A stretch of DNA of 64,000 nucleotides from an uncultured bacterium. Lineage in GTDB: Bacteria > Cyanobacteriota > Vampirovibrionia > Gastranaerophilales > Gastranaerophilaceae. A program made the position numbers and the translations under genes. Of this stretch, positions 25,091 to 33,998 are shown piece after piece (within the stretch, counting starts at the first letter, position 1; each line of letters opens with the position of its first letter). Location of the stretch: positions 62,001 to 126,000 of the forward strand of contig CADBUZ010000003.1 of NCBI GenBank assembly GCA_902797985.1, given 5' to 3'. Below the pieces are notes generated by a model, which saw only the letters and a program-made list of their open reading frames with translations, made no database searches and was not told the origin of the DNA.

Positions 25091-26878
25091 ATGGATAGAA
25101 TACAGCAACTTTCAAAAAATGTTATAAATCAAATTGCAGCGGGTGAAGTTATTGAAAGACCGGCTTCTGTTGTGAAAGAGCTTGTCGAAAACTCTATTGA
25201 TGCCTGTGCTACTAAGATTAGTATTGAAATAAGTAATGAATGCAGAAATATTCGTGTTGCTGATAATGGGAGCGGTATTCATCCTGACGATATTGTTCTC
25301 GCCTTTTCTAAGCATGCCACAAGTAAAATTCAATCGGGTGAAGATTTATATAATATTCATACATTGGGATTTAGGGGAGAAGCTCTTGCAAGTATTATTT
25401 CTATTGCAAAAGTCACTTGTATCACCAGAACAAAAGATTATGATTATGGGACAAAAGTTGTTTGTGAAAATTCAGAAGTTAATTCTGCTAAAACAGGCTG
25501 CGCAATTGGAACAATTATGGAAATAAGTGATTTGTTTTATAATTTGCCTGTTAGACTAAAATTTTTAAAATCTGAAAAAACAGAATTTGCTTATATTTCC
25601 GAATTGGTTACTTCAATTGCGCTTTCTAATCCAAGTGTAGCTATCGAGTTAAAAAATAATGGAAAAACAACTATAAAAACTGATGGAATAAATGGTTTAG
25701 AAGGGGTTATAAAAAATCTGTTTTCAAAAGATTTATTTTCTAATTTAAAAGAGGTTGAGAACACTGATAGAATTTCTCAAATCAGCATATCCGGATATGT
25801 GAGTACTCCTGATTATACTCGTTCTAGTAAAAAAGATTATCACATATTTGTGAATGGAAGGACTGTTAAATGTCCTGTATTTATTAAAGCAATTGATATG
25901 GCGTATAAAAATACTCTTCCTAATGGTAAATATCCGTTTGTTGTTTTAATGCTTAATATGCCAAGTGAGGATATAGATGTAAATGTTCATCCGACTAAAA
26001 GAGAAGTAAAATATAAAAATCCTAATCAAATTTTTAACTTTATAAGAACATCAACTGAGCAAGGATTTTCAAATTATAAAAATGTTTTGAATAATAAAGA
26101 ACCTGAAAAAATAGTAAATATTTCTCAGTTCAACGCTCAAAAATTAAATGATACTGACAATGAAGAATTTGTTCCTGAACATAGTATAAATTCTGAAGTT
26201 ATATTTAAAATAAATAATTCGGAAGAACCTGTAATTAATACTGAAAAGCATTATTCAAAGTCGTTTGATACACAAAAAATATTCCAGCAACAATTTATAC
26301 CTGAAAAAGAAATTAAGTCTAAAGAAAAAGTTATAGGTCAATATAAAGATACATATATTCTTGTAGAAACAGAGGAAGGTTTAGAGATAATTGATCAGCA
26401 TATTGCTGATGAAAGATATATATATGAAACTCTAAAAGCTCAGCATAATCCTTCTTCTCAATTGTTATTTGTGTCTGATGTTATTCCTGTTGATGTAAAA
26501 GACAGCGAAATTATTAAAAACAATATGGAAAAGTTTGAAAAGTTTGGTTATGGTATTGAATTTCTAAATGATAATGAAATTATTTTTAGAAAAATTCCTC
26601 AGCTTTTAGCTAAATATAATCCAAAAGATATTTTAAAAGATATTTTAGATAATATTGAAGGTGATATTGATAATTTAGAAGAAAATATTTTAATAACAAC
26701 CTCTTGTAAAGCTGCCGTAAAGGCTAATACTCCACTTAATTTATTTCAAATGGAAGAAATTGTAACAAGATGGAGGGGTACGAAAAATAATTATACTTGT
26801 CCTCACGGACGTCCTATTTCAAAAGTTTTGAAACATAGTGAAGTAGCAGCTTTCTTTATGCGTCCAACTAATGTTTAA
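25091..26878 (+). CDS. mutL: DNA mismatch repair protein MutL
   Basis: The 595-aa GHKL ATPase links MutS mismatch recognition to strand incision. N-terminal motifs: IAAGEVIERPASVVKELVENS(I)DA, DNGSGI and LGFRGEALAS. The C-terminal domain keeps the endonuclease metal site DQHxxxERYIYE (residues 435-446; Ala replaced by Ile) and CPHGRP (570-575). This MutL is therefore expected to nick DNA itself, as in species without MutH and Dam. It starts immediately after the rnhA stop, indicating cotranscription and coupled translation. The linker (about 330-410) is variable. Confidence 0.96.
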   Translation: MDRIQQLSKNVINQIAAGEVIERPASVVKELVENSIDACATKISIEISNECRNIRVADNGSGIHPDDIVLAFSKHATSKIQSGEDLYNIHTLGFRGEALASIISIAKVTCITRTKDYDYGTKVVCENSEVNSAKTGCAIGTIMEISDLFYNLPVRLKFLKSEKTEFAYISELVTSIALSNPSVAIELKNNGKTTIKTDGINGLEGVIKNLFSKDLFSNLKEVENTDRISQISISGYVSTPDYTRSSKKDYHIFVNGRTVKCPVFIKAIDMAYKNTLPNGKYPFVVLMLNMPSEDIDVNVHPTKREVKYKNPNQIFNFIRTSTEQGFSNYKNVLNNKEPEKIVNISQFNAQKLNDTDNEEFVPEHSINSEVIFKINNSEEPVINTEKHYSKSFDTQKIFQQQFIPEKEIKSKEKVIGQYKDTYILVETEEGLEIIDQHIADERYIYETLKAQHNPSSQLLFVSDVIPVDVKDSEIIKNNMEKFEKFGYGIEFLNDNEIIFRKIPQLLAKYNPKDILKDILDNIEGDIDNLEENILITTSCKAAVKANTPLNLFQMEEIVTRWRGTKNNYTCPHGRPISKVLKHSEVAAFFMRPTNV

Positions 26879-26884
26879 TCTAAA

Positions 26885-28000
26885 TTAGATAGTTGTTTTT
26901 TTATATCTATCTCCTGCGGTTTGTTCTACAAATCCCAATAATTCTAAATTTGTTAAATTCATAAGTAAATTATCTATATTTATATTTGTTATTTTTTGGA
27001 TTTCATCGAAGCTTTTTGGCTCTATTTCTACGGCCGAGAGGATTTTTGCTTCGTCTTCGGAAATATTTGATTTATCAGAATTATTTTCATCAAAAAGAGG
27101 CATTTGTTTGTTTATTGTCCATTTTAGGGCATCTAATATATCGTCTGAATCTGTGACCATATGGGCACCGGTTTTTAGTAGTTTATAAATGCCCGCAGTG
27201 TTAGGATTGGTAATTAGTCCGGGGATACACATTAATTCTCTGCCTTGTTCGAGAGTTAAATTTGCTGTAATTAAAGCACCGCTTTTTAAGGCTGCTTCTA
27301 CCACTAATGTACCGTATGATAACCCTGATACAATTCTGTTTCTTTGAGGAAATCTGAAAGGTAACGGCTCAAAAGAGTGATAATATTCTGTCATCACCGC
27401 TCCTCTGCCATTTATAATTTCTTCAAACATTGTTTTGTTTGATGTCGGGTAAAGATTGTCTAATCCGCCGCCAATTATACCAATTGTTTTTAAACCGTTA
27501 TCAAGTGCAAATCTATGCGCCGCTGTGTCAGCACCTGTTGCTAATCCTGATACAATGCACAAATCTGTTCCTGCCAATCCTGACATTACTTTTTTGAGTG
27601 AATCTTGTGCGTTTCTGCTCATTCTTCTTGAACCTACTATTGCAAGTGTTCTGTCTAAGTTGCAATCGAAAGGATTTCCTTTGTAGTACAATACTGCCGG
27701 CGGATCAGATATGTTTTTTAGCATATAAGGATATTTTTTATCTTCATACGTTAAAATCTTTATATCTCGTTTTAAAACTTCTTCATAGGTTTTGTCTAAA
27801 TCGAGAGTTTTTCTATGATTTAAAAATTTGTCCAATCTTTTTTTGTAAAAACCACTACTTTGGGCACTAAAGTTTATGAGTTCATCCATATCTGCATTAT
27901 AGGCTCGTTCTATATCGCCAAAATATTCAAATAATGCAATTATGAATGAAGAATCAATTTCTTCTATTGATGAAAATCCTACCCAATATTTTTCGTTCAT
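26885..28000 (-). CDS. dprA: DNA-processing protein DprA
   Basis: DprA binds incoming single-stranded DNA during natural transformation and loads RecA. The 371-aa product has the Rossmann-like DprA core: VGSRRMS, VSGLATGADTAAHRFAL, GGGLDNLYP, the MTEYYH...FRFPQRNRIVSGLS motif and EQGRELMCIPG. A C-terminal winged-helix part is predicted (about 305-371). Its ATG overlaps the TPR gene stop by one base (TAATG). Last gene of the lptC-lptA-TPR-dprA run. Confidence 0.95.
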   Translation of the reverse strand: MNEKYWVGFSSIEEIDSSFIIALFEYFGDIERAYNADMDELINFSAQSSGFYKKRLDKFLNHRKTLDLDKTYEEVLKRDIKILTYEDKKYPYMLKNISDPPAVLYYKGNPFDCNLDRTLAIVGSRRMSRNAQDSLKKVMSGLAGTDLCIVSGLATGADTAAHRFALDNGLKTIGIIGGGLDNLYPTSNKTMFEEIINGRGAVMTEYYHSFEPLPFRFPQRNRIVSGLSYGTLVVEAALKSGALITANLTLEQGRELMCIPGLITNPNTAGIYKLLKTGAHMVTDSDDILDALKWTINKQMPLFDENNSDKSNISEDEAKILSAVEIEPKSFDEIQKITNINIDNLLMNLTNLELLGFVEQTAGDRYKKTTI

Positions 28001-28767
28001 TATACTTTTGCCTTAATTCGTTCTACGAGTTTTTGAACGTTAGTTTTTTCATCATCAGGGACATCTAATTTTGTGTAATCTTCGAAAAACTCAATCGCAT
28101 CTTCGTAATCTTCTCTTGCTAAAAATAAAACCCCTAATTTTTTATATGGAAGTGCAAATTTTGTGTTTATTGCAGTTGCCTTCAAATAGTTTGAAATGGC
28201 TTTATCTACTTCATTATTAGCTTCGTAAGCTTGTCCCAGATAATAATATAAAAACTCATTGTTTTCTTTATATTCTATTACATTTTCAAAATTAGAAATA
28301 GCATCTTCATAATTTCCCATCTCAAACATTACTCTGCCCATATCATAATATGCATCGTAATTTTCAGGCTGAGCATCTAAAATTTTTTCCAGCTCTGTGA
28401 TTGCCATATCATATCTGGAATCTTCAATATAAACTCTGGCAAGTAAATGTGCAATTACATAATTATCTTCGATTTCATAGCTTCCTCTTTCCAATACCCC
28501 TATAGCACCTGATAAGTCACCTGCTTTGTAATATAAATCAGATAGGTTTATATATGTTTGCGGGATAAGAGGATTGAGTTTAATAGATTTTGTATAGGAT
28601 TTTTCTGCTTGTTCAAAATTCCCAAGTTTTGAATACGCAAGTCCCATATTATTATATATTTCAGCATTATCTTCTTCGTGTTCTAATATATTACTGAATA
28701 TATCAATAGCTTCTTGAAACTCGCCTTTTTTGTAACACTCTATAGCTTTATCTAAATTATTTTCCAT
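28000..28767 (-). CDS. tetratricopeptide-repeat protein
   Basis: A soluble 255-aa protein made almost wholly of TPR units of 34 residues (e.g. AEIYNNMGLAYSKLGNFEQA, then NYDAYYDMGRVMFEMGNYEDA), about six to seven repeats and no other domain. It is a protein-interaction scaffold of unknown partner. The frame is open from 28815 inside lptA, but ATG 28767 lies just after the lptA stop and directly before the first repeat, so it is preferred. It sits between lptA and dprA in one operon. Confidence 0.82.
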   Translation of the reverse strand: MENNLDKAIECYKKGEFQEAIDIFSNILEHEEDNAEIYNNMGLAYSKLGNFEQAEKSYTKSIKLNPLIPQTYINLSDLYYKAGDLSGAIGVLERGSYEIEDNYVIAHLLARVYIEDSRYDMAITELEKILDAQPENYDAYYDMGRVMFEMGNYEDAISNFENVIEYKENNEFLYYYLGQAYEANNEVDKAISNYLKATAINTKFALPYKKLGVLFLAREDYEDAIEFFEDYTKLDVPDDEKTNVQKLVERIKAKV

Positions 28768-28789
28768 TTTGAGTTCTCGTTTCTGTTTG

Positions 28790-29761
28790 TTAGAATGCTT
28801 TTTGATTTGAAACACCTGCTTGGTGAATAACGGTTCTTACGTTACCTTCTGCCGTAAAGTTTTTAGGTTCAAGAATAACTTTAATCTTGTCGGCTGTAAT
28901 ATCTTTTTCGTTTTCTTTTATTGTTGAACGACCAATCATATATACTTCTTTCGGTTTGTTGGTGATTTTGTCAGGATATGATACTACCTTTGGTCCTTTT
29001 GCATAATATGTGTCATACCACGCTCTTACATTCCCGTTTCCTACAAAAATCCCTTCTTTTCGATTATATTGTTGGTAGTTTGCTTTTAATACAAATTCTT
29101 TACCATTATCCAATACAGTAGTAGTAACAGCATCACCCATTGCAGTCATTTCTTCTGCTCCAACATCATATATGAAATGATTCGCTGTTAAGTGGTGTTT
29201 AGATTGATCAATTCGGGCTCTTCCTATTAAATCAATTCGTTTTAAATCTCCGTGAGAGTCTGTGCGGATAATTGTTTTATCTGCAAATGCATTGATATCT
29301 TTATATTTTATTGCAACTGAACCTTTTGCTGTCATTACGTTCGTTTTTACATCGTATTCTTGTTCGTCTGCATTTATTACGGCAACAGGTGTTTTTCCCT
29401 CTGTTATGATTGTTTGGGTATCGCCTTCCGCTTTAATAACTTTATTGAGCAAAGAAAATTTAAGTATATTGGCTTTTACTTCTCTTTTTTTGTTGTTTTT
29501 AATTTCGAACGCATAAGGTTTATCATAGAATGTTGCTGTGTGCAATTTGCTGTTTTTAACTGATACATCAGCTTTATCTCCCAGAAGATTGATTTCTCCG
29601 TATTTAACTCTAACATCTCCATCAAATTTTATTTTACTTTCTGATTCAGAGAAGGTTTGTGTCTTAGATTCTATTACCAAATCCTCTGCTATTACGCCGA
29701 TTACCCCTAAGCAAATTACTAATAGTGATAAAATTATTAAAAATTTTCTTTTGTTCATCAT
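28790..29761 (-). CDS. lptA: LptA/OstA-domain LPS transport protein
   Basis: The 323-aa exported protein has a signal peptide (FLIILSLLVICLGVIGVIA) and OstA-type beta-jellyroll repeats: SKIKFDGDVRVKYGEINLLGDKA near the N-terminus, then KGSVAIKYKDINAFADKTI and similar units. LptA forms the periplasmic bridge that hands LPS from LptC to LptD. It is longer than E. coli LptA (185 aa), suggesting two fused OstA domains, which could span a greater gap. Located 11 bp after lptC. AGGA precedes the ATG. Confidence 0.85.
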   Translation of the reverse strand: MMNKRKFLIILSLLVICLGVIGVIAEDLVIESKTQTFSESESKIKFDGDVRVKYGEINLLGDKADVSVKNSKLHTATFYDKPYAFEIKNNKKREVKANILKFSLLNKVIKAEGDTQTIITEGKTPVAVINADEQEYDVKTNVMTAKGSVAIKYKDINAFADKTIIRTDSHGDLKRIDLIGRARIDQSKHHLTANHFIYDVGAEEMTAMGDAVTTTVLDNGKEFVLKANYQQYNRKEGIFVGNGNVRAWYDTYYAKGPKVVSYPDKITNKPKEVYMIGRSTIKENEKDITADKIKVILEPKNFTAEGNVRTVIHQAGVSNQKAF

Positions 29762-29772
29762 ATTTCCTTTTC

Positions 29773-30393
29773 TTAATTATAAATTTTTGAGCTTGTTTTT
29801 CCTTGTATTCTGAATCTTGAATAGTCAGAATCAATAAATGCTTTTTCTGCGGTTGCTTTAAAGGAATTTTTCTTGTTTATTCTGACATTACCTTCTACAT
29901 CTAAAGTTTTTGCTCTGATGTTGAAAATTAATTTGTCAGCTTTAAGAGATGTTTCGTCTTTTAAAACAACAAAAACATTTTCATATAATACTATTTCTTG
30001 AGTTTCTTCATTGTATAATCCTTTTGTAGATTCAAAACTCATTTCTACTTTGTTGTCTTTATAGAAATTCCCGACAACATTGTTTAAGTTCGCAATTTTA
30101 TGTTCGCTGTTATATTTTCCTGTTTCGCCAAAAATTTCCCAAAATTTTTGACCATCTTTTGTTTCAGTCAAAATCATACTGGAAACTTGGAGTTCTTGTT
30201 TGTCTGTCCCTGAATGGAGTGAGCTTCTGTTGAAATTCGTTGTAATAATTCCTGCGGTAATAAATGCCCACATAAGGATAAATGCAGTTACCATTGCAAG
30301 TGAAAAATAAGTACGTTGGCGTTTTGTCATTTTTGACCAACGTTCTTTCCCTTTCTTCAATAAATCTATAAAAAATTCTATATTGATTTTCAT
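29773..30393 (-). CDS. lptC: LPS export protein LptC (YrbK family)
   Basis: 206 aa with a single N-terminal membrane helix (YFSLAMVTAFILMWAFITAG) and a periplasmic LptC fold (VSSMILTETKDGQKFWEIFGETG...). LptC takes LPS from the LptB2FG transporter and passes it to LptA, whose gene follows. First gene of the operon. A promoter with extended -10 TGcTAGAAT ends 6 nt before the ATG and no Shine-Dalgarno is seen, so the message may be leaderless. Confidence 0.85.
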   Translation of the reverse strand: MKINIEFFIDLLKKGKERWSKMTKRQRTYFSLAMVTAFILMWAFITAGIITTNFNRSSLHSGTDKQELQVSSMILTETKDGQKFWEIFGETGKYNSEHKIANLNNVVGNFYKDNKVEMSFESTKGLYNEETQEIVLYENVFVVLKDETSLKADKLIFNIRAKTLDVEGNVRINKKNSFKATAEKAFIDSDYSRFRIQGKTSSKIYN

Positions 30394-30399
30394 ACGTAT

Positions 30400-30429
30400 A
30401 TTCTAGCACAGATGGTTAATTTTGGACAA
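30400..30429 (-). promoter_or_regulatory. promoter of lptC
   Basis: Minus strand TTGTCC, 18-nt spacer ending in TGc, TAGAAT (extended -10), then exactly 6 nt to the lptC ATG. Confidence 0.5.
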
Positions 30430-30432
30430 TAT

Positions 30433-30579
30433 TAAATTATAGTTTAGCAAACGAAGTTTGCTAAACAGTGAATAGGTGAATAGTGAATAAGTGACTAAGT
30501 ATAAATCTTATTCACATAGTCACTCAGTCACTTAATCACTTTATAGTTTATTAGCCGAAGGCTGATAAACTATAATTTA
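30433..30579. repeat. palindromic element with 14-bp terminal inverted repeats
   Basis: TAAATTATAGTTTA (30433-30446) is perfectly inverted at 30566-30579. Inside each end is a strong hairpin: GTTTAGCAAAC/GTTTGCTAAAC (30442-30466) and ATAGTTTATTAGCC/GGCTGATAAACTAT with GAA-type loops. The centre carries degenerate GTGAATA and GTGACTAAG copies, again inverted. No reading frame. It resembles a MITE or palindromic intergenic repeat. Its right end overlaps the -35 box of proB. Confidence 0.75.
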
Positions 30580-30604
30580 CATTTATAATTTTCCACACTA
30601 TAAT
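30576..30604 (+). promoter_or_regulatory. promoter of proB
   Basis: TTTACA, 17-nt spacer, TATAAT, then 6 nt to the ATG at 30611. It is the best promoter match in this set, and its -35 lies in the right end of the palindromic element. Confidence 0.7.
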
Positions 30605-30610
30605 AGTTTT

Positions 30611-31753
30611 ATGGATAGAAAAGAATTTTTAAATGTAAAAAGAATAGTTGTAAAACTCGGGACAAATGTTTTAAGAAACGAAAACGGTGATGTTGCCTTA
30701 TCTCGTATTTATTCATATATTGAAAGTATTTGTAAGCTTGTAAAATCAGGCAAAGAAGTTGTTCTTGTAACATCAGGTGCGGTTGGACTTGGTAAAAAGA
30801 AATTAAGTCTAAAAAATACTGACGGAATTGCCGTAAAGCAGGCATGTGCTGCTATTGGTCAGGGCAATTTGATGTCACTTTATGAGGAAGGCTTTGACAC
30901 TTATGGTGTTGTGACAGGTCAGATTTTGCTTACTCAAGACGATTTCTCACAAAGAAAAAAATATTTAAGTCTTAGAACTATACTAAACAGATTATTAGAA
31001 ATGGGAACTGTCCCTATTATCAATCAAAATGATACCGTAACTGTTATTGAAGGTCTAGATGACACATTAGAACAGGTTCAAATGTGCTTTACTGATAACG
31101 ATAAACTCTCGGCACTTGTGTCGAGCGCACTCGATGCAGATTTATTATTAATATTGTCTGATGTTGACGGACTATATGATTCTAACCCAAAAGAAAATCC
31201 CGATGCAAAACTTTTGAGTGAATTATGCGGAGTTTCAAAAGAAGTTATGGCAATGGGAACAGATGCATCAGAAGGCGGCAGAGGCGGAATGAGAACAAAG
31301 CTTGAAGCTGCAAGAATTGTTACTCGTGGCGGCGGCAGAGTGCTTATTGCTAACGGCAAAATTCCTTATATCATAGATAAGTTATTTAATTTTGAAGAAT
31401 ATGGAACAACATTTACTCCTAACGAAGATTTGGCAGAAAAGAAACGCTGGATTGGTTATTCAACCAATATTGTCGGACACGTCATTGTTAATGACGGTGC
31501 CAAAAAAGCTATGCTTGAAAAAGATTCAAGTCTTTTGCCAATCGGTGTAATCGGGATAGAAAACGACTTCAAAAAAGGCGAAGTTGTTTCAATAAGAGAT
31601 GAAAACAATGTTGAGTTTGCAAGAGGAATTGTCAATTATAACGCAGAAGACTGCAATCGTATCATCGGAAACCATTCAAAAGAGATTTTAAATGTTTTAG
31701 GTTTTAAAAATTATAATGCCATCATTACAAGAGATTATATTACTATTTTGTAG
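30611..31753 (+). CDS. proB: glutamate 5-kinase
   Basis: ProB phosphorylates glutamate in the first step of proline synthesis. The 380-aa protein has the amino-acid kinase domain (VVKLGTNVL, VTSGAVGLG, INQNDTV, FTDNDKLSALVSS, SDVDGLYDSNP, GGRGGMRTKLEAA) and a C-terminal PUA domain (about residues 280-370), as in the long E. coli-type enzyme, which is feedback-inhibited by proline. No Shine-Dalgarno: the promoter places the transcription start at the ATG. The partner gene proA, two genes downstream, is broken. Confidence 0.95.
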   Translation: MDRKEFLNVKRIVVKLGTNVLRNENGDVALSRIYSYIESICKLVKSGKEVVLVTSGAVGLGKKKLSLKNTDGIAVKQACAAIGQGNLMSLYEEGFDTYGVVTGQILLTQDDFSQRKKYLSLRTILNRLLEMGTVPIINQNDTVTVIEGLDDTLEQVQMCFTDNDKLSALVSSALDADLLLILSDVDGLYDSNPKENPDAKLLSELCGVSKEVMAMGTDASEGGRGGMRTKLEAARIVTRGGGRVLIANGKIPYIIDKLFNFEEYGTTFTPNEDLAEKKRWIGYSTNIVGHVIVNDGAKKAMLEKDSSLLPIGVIGIENDFKKGEVVSIRDENNVEFARGIVNYNAEDCNRIIGNHSKEILNVLGFKNYNAIITRDYITIL

Positions 31754-31806
31754 GGTAAATATAAAGGTAAATTTAGTGGTAAATTTATTATCGTTTTTAA
31801 AATTTG

Positions 31807-31815
31807 TGGTATTAT
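31807..31815 (+). promoter_or_regulatory. extended -10 element of the pheC-like gene
   Basis: TGgTATTAT ends 6 nt before the ATG at 31822. The -35 is weak, as is usual for extended -10 promoters. Confidence 0.5.
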
Positions 31816-31821
31816 AGAGCG

Positions 31822-32610
31822 ATGAAAAAAATTTGTTATAGTTTATTAATATTAGGTTTAATTCTTTCTGTTGTTTTGTTTTTTAGCGGTGTTGGCGGTG
31901 ATGAGGTAAATGAAATCAAAACAAGAGGTTTTTTGTTGGTCGGAACAACGGGTGATTATTGTCCTATGTCGTATTTTGACAGTAAAACAAAATCTTATGT
32001 AGGATTTGATATAGAACTTGCACAAGATTTAGCAAAGGCTTTGGGGGTAAAAGTCAGATTTGTTCAGACCTCTTGGAAAACCTTGATGAAAGATACCGTT
32101 GATAACAAATTTGATGTTGCGTTAAGCGGAATAACTGTAACAGATGAGAGAAAACAACAGGCGCTAATGAGTAGAGGTTATTTAAATAACGGAAAAACTG
32201 TGCTCTGCCGTAAGGCTGATATTGGGAAATACAGAGATTTAGAGAGTATAAACAGTCCCGATGTTCGTGTTATGGAAAACCCCGGAGGTCTAAACGAAAA
32301 ATTCGCAAGAGAACATTTGCCAAAAGCGAATTTGATTATACATAGCGTGAACTATGAAATCCCAAAACTTATTGATACAGGTGTGGCAGATGTGATGATA
32401 ACAGAGGTTGTAGAGGCAAAATATTATTCAGGTATTAATAAAAACCTCTCTGCACCGCTGACGGACACCCCGTTCACCAAAGGGCAGATAGGAATGTTGC
32501 TCCCTAAAAAGAACAAAAATCTGTTGAAATTTACTAACAAATTTATCAATGAGGAAATCAAATCAGGACGGATAGAAGAACTGAAAAGAAAGTATATTTA
32601 TTATGAATAA
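31822..32610 (+). CDS. pheC: PheC-type cyclohexadienyl dehydratase (periplasmic-binding-protein fold)
   Basis: The frame is open from TTG 31804, but ATG 31822 fits the promoter, giving 262 aa with an N-terminal signal or anchor (LLILGLILSVVLFF). The sequence follows Pseudomonas PheC closely: VGTTGDYCPMSYFD, VGFDIELAQDLAKALG, VQTSWKTL, SGITVTDERKQQA, MENPGGLNEKFAREHL and DVMITEVVEA. PheC removes water and CO2 from prephenate (or arogenate) to give phenylpyruvate (or phenylalanine), often in the periplasm. A solute-binding protein of an amino-acid ABC transporter is the alternative, but no permease is adjacent, and NPGGxNE favours PheC. tyrA and pheA lie downstream. Confidence 0.75.
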   Translation: MKKICYSLLILGLILSVVLFFSGVGGDEVNEIKTRGFLLVGTTGDYCPMSYFDSKTKSYVGFDIELAQDLAKALGVKVRFVQTSWKTLMKDTVDNKFDVALSGITVTDERKQQALMSRGYLNNGKTVLCRKADIGKYRDLESINSPDVRVMENPGGLNEKFAREHLPKANLIIHSVNYEIPKLIDTGVADVMITEVVEAKYYSGINKNLSAPLTDTPFTKGQIGMLLPKKNKNLLKFTNKFINEEIKSGRIEELKRKYIYYE

Positions 32611-32671
32611 ATATATGTAAAATGTATGAGTTTATCATTTATGATATGATAGAAATACTGAGGGATTTATT

Positions 32672-33899
32672 ATGGAAAATTTTATTGATATTGCGAAAAG
32701 AGCGAAAAGGGCATCTATTAAAGCACAGGGGTTGTCGTCTGAGGTCAAAAATCAGGGGCTTGTTGCCGTTGCTGAAGCACTAAACTCTAACAAAGAAAAA
32801 ATCTTTGAGGCTAACAAGGTTGATTTGGAGTTTGCAAAAGAATTAGTCAAAAAAGGCGAACTTACTCAGGCAACATTTAATCGTTTAAAACTTGACGAAA
32901 ACAAAATGAGAGATATGATTCAGGGTATCTATGATATCTCAAAATTAGACGATCCTGTGAATAAAGTCTTGCTCAAACGTGAACTTGATGACGGACTTGT
33001 TTTACAAAAAGTTTCTTGCCCAATAGGTGTTTTAGGAATAATCTTTGAAGCAAGACCTGATGTAATTTCCCAAATATCCGCTCTTGCCATAAAATCGTCA
33101 AACGCTGTTATTCTCAAAGGCGGGAAAGAATCTAAAAATACGAACAAAACAATTTTAGAGATAATAAATTCCGCTCTTTCGGGGGTAAACGGTTTCCCTG
33201 ACGGCTTGTTAAATCAGGTTTATTCAAGGGAAGATGTAGCAGAAATGCTCAAGGCAGACAAATACATTGACCTTATTATCCCTCGTGGCGGAAATAAACT
33301 CGTTAAATTTATCAAAGAAAATACAAATATAGCAGTCCTCGGTCACGCAGACGGGGTTTGCCATATCTTTGTTGACGAAACTGCCGATTTAGAACTTGCA
33401 AAAAGAGTTATAATCGATGCCAAAACACAGTATCCGAGTGCCTGCAACACAGTTGAAACCTTACTTATTCATAAAGGGGTAAGTGAAGCAAATGTAAATG
33501 CGTTATTAGATGCAATAAAAAATGCAGGAGTTGAACTCATCTTTAACCCTGAAAGTTGGCATAAAGAGTATTCTGACCTTAAACTTGCAGTCAAGTATGT
33601 CGACGGAGTGGATGAGGCTATTGAACATATTAATGAATACGGAAAACGAAGAAAATGCTCAAAAGTTTATGAACTTGGTTGATTCTGCGGGAGTTTATCA
33701 CAATGTATCAACACGTTTTGCTGACGGTTTCCGTTACGGTTTTGGTGCAGAAGTCGGAATTTCGACTAACAAAACTCACGCAAGAGGCCCTGTCGGGATA
33801 GATGGACTTGTTATTTACAAATACAAACTAACCGGCAAAGGACAAATAGTTAACGATTATGCAAAAGGGATAAAACAGTTTCATCACCGTGATATATAA
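32672..33899 (+). pseudogene. proA: glutamate-5-semialdehyde dehydrogenase, frameshifted by an internal deletion
   Basis: The reading frame from ATG 32672 (GAGGG upstream) encodes a normal ProA through HINEYG at about 33643, then goes out of phase and stops at 33682. The remaining C-terminus ([44 protein letters not shown]) continues in the +1 frame to 33899. Compared with typical ProA, the conserved stretch between YG and EN (S-x-H-S/T-x-A-I-V-T) is missing, which matches loss of about 29 bp. The catalytic-Cys region (YPSACN) is intact upstream. ProA makes glutamate-5-semialdehyde for proline synthesis. Either a true null allele or an assembly error. Confidence 0.88.
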
Positions 33900-33918
33900 T
33901 TAGAATAACCCTCACCCG

Positions 33919-33978
33919 AAACACTAATATTTTGCAAGCAAAACATAAGTGTTTCTACCCTCTCCCAAAGGTAGAGGG
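33919..33978. repeat. two adjacent intergenic hairpins
   Basis: AAACACTAATATTTTGC pairs imperfectly with GCAAAACATAAGTGTTT (33919-33954); then CCCTCT pairs with AGAGGG (33958-33978). With the nearby CCCTCACCC, the block resembles small intergenic palindromic repeats. It lies between broken proA and tyrA. Confidence 0.55.
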
Positions 33979-33998
33979 GAAAAATAAGGGGTAAATGT

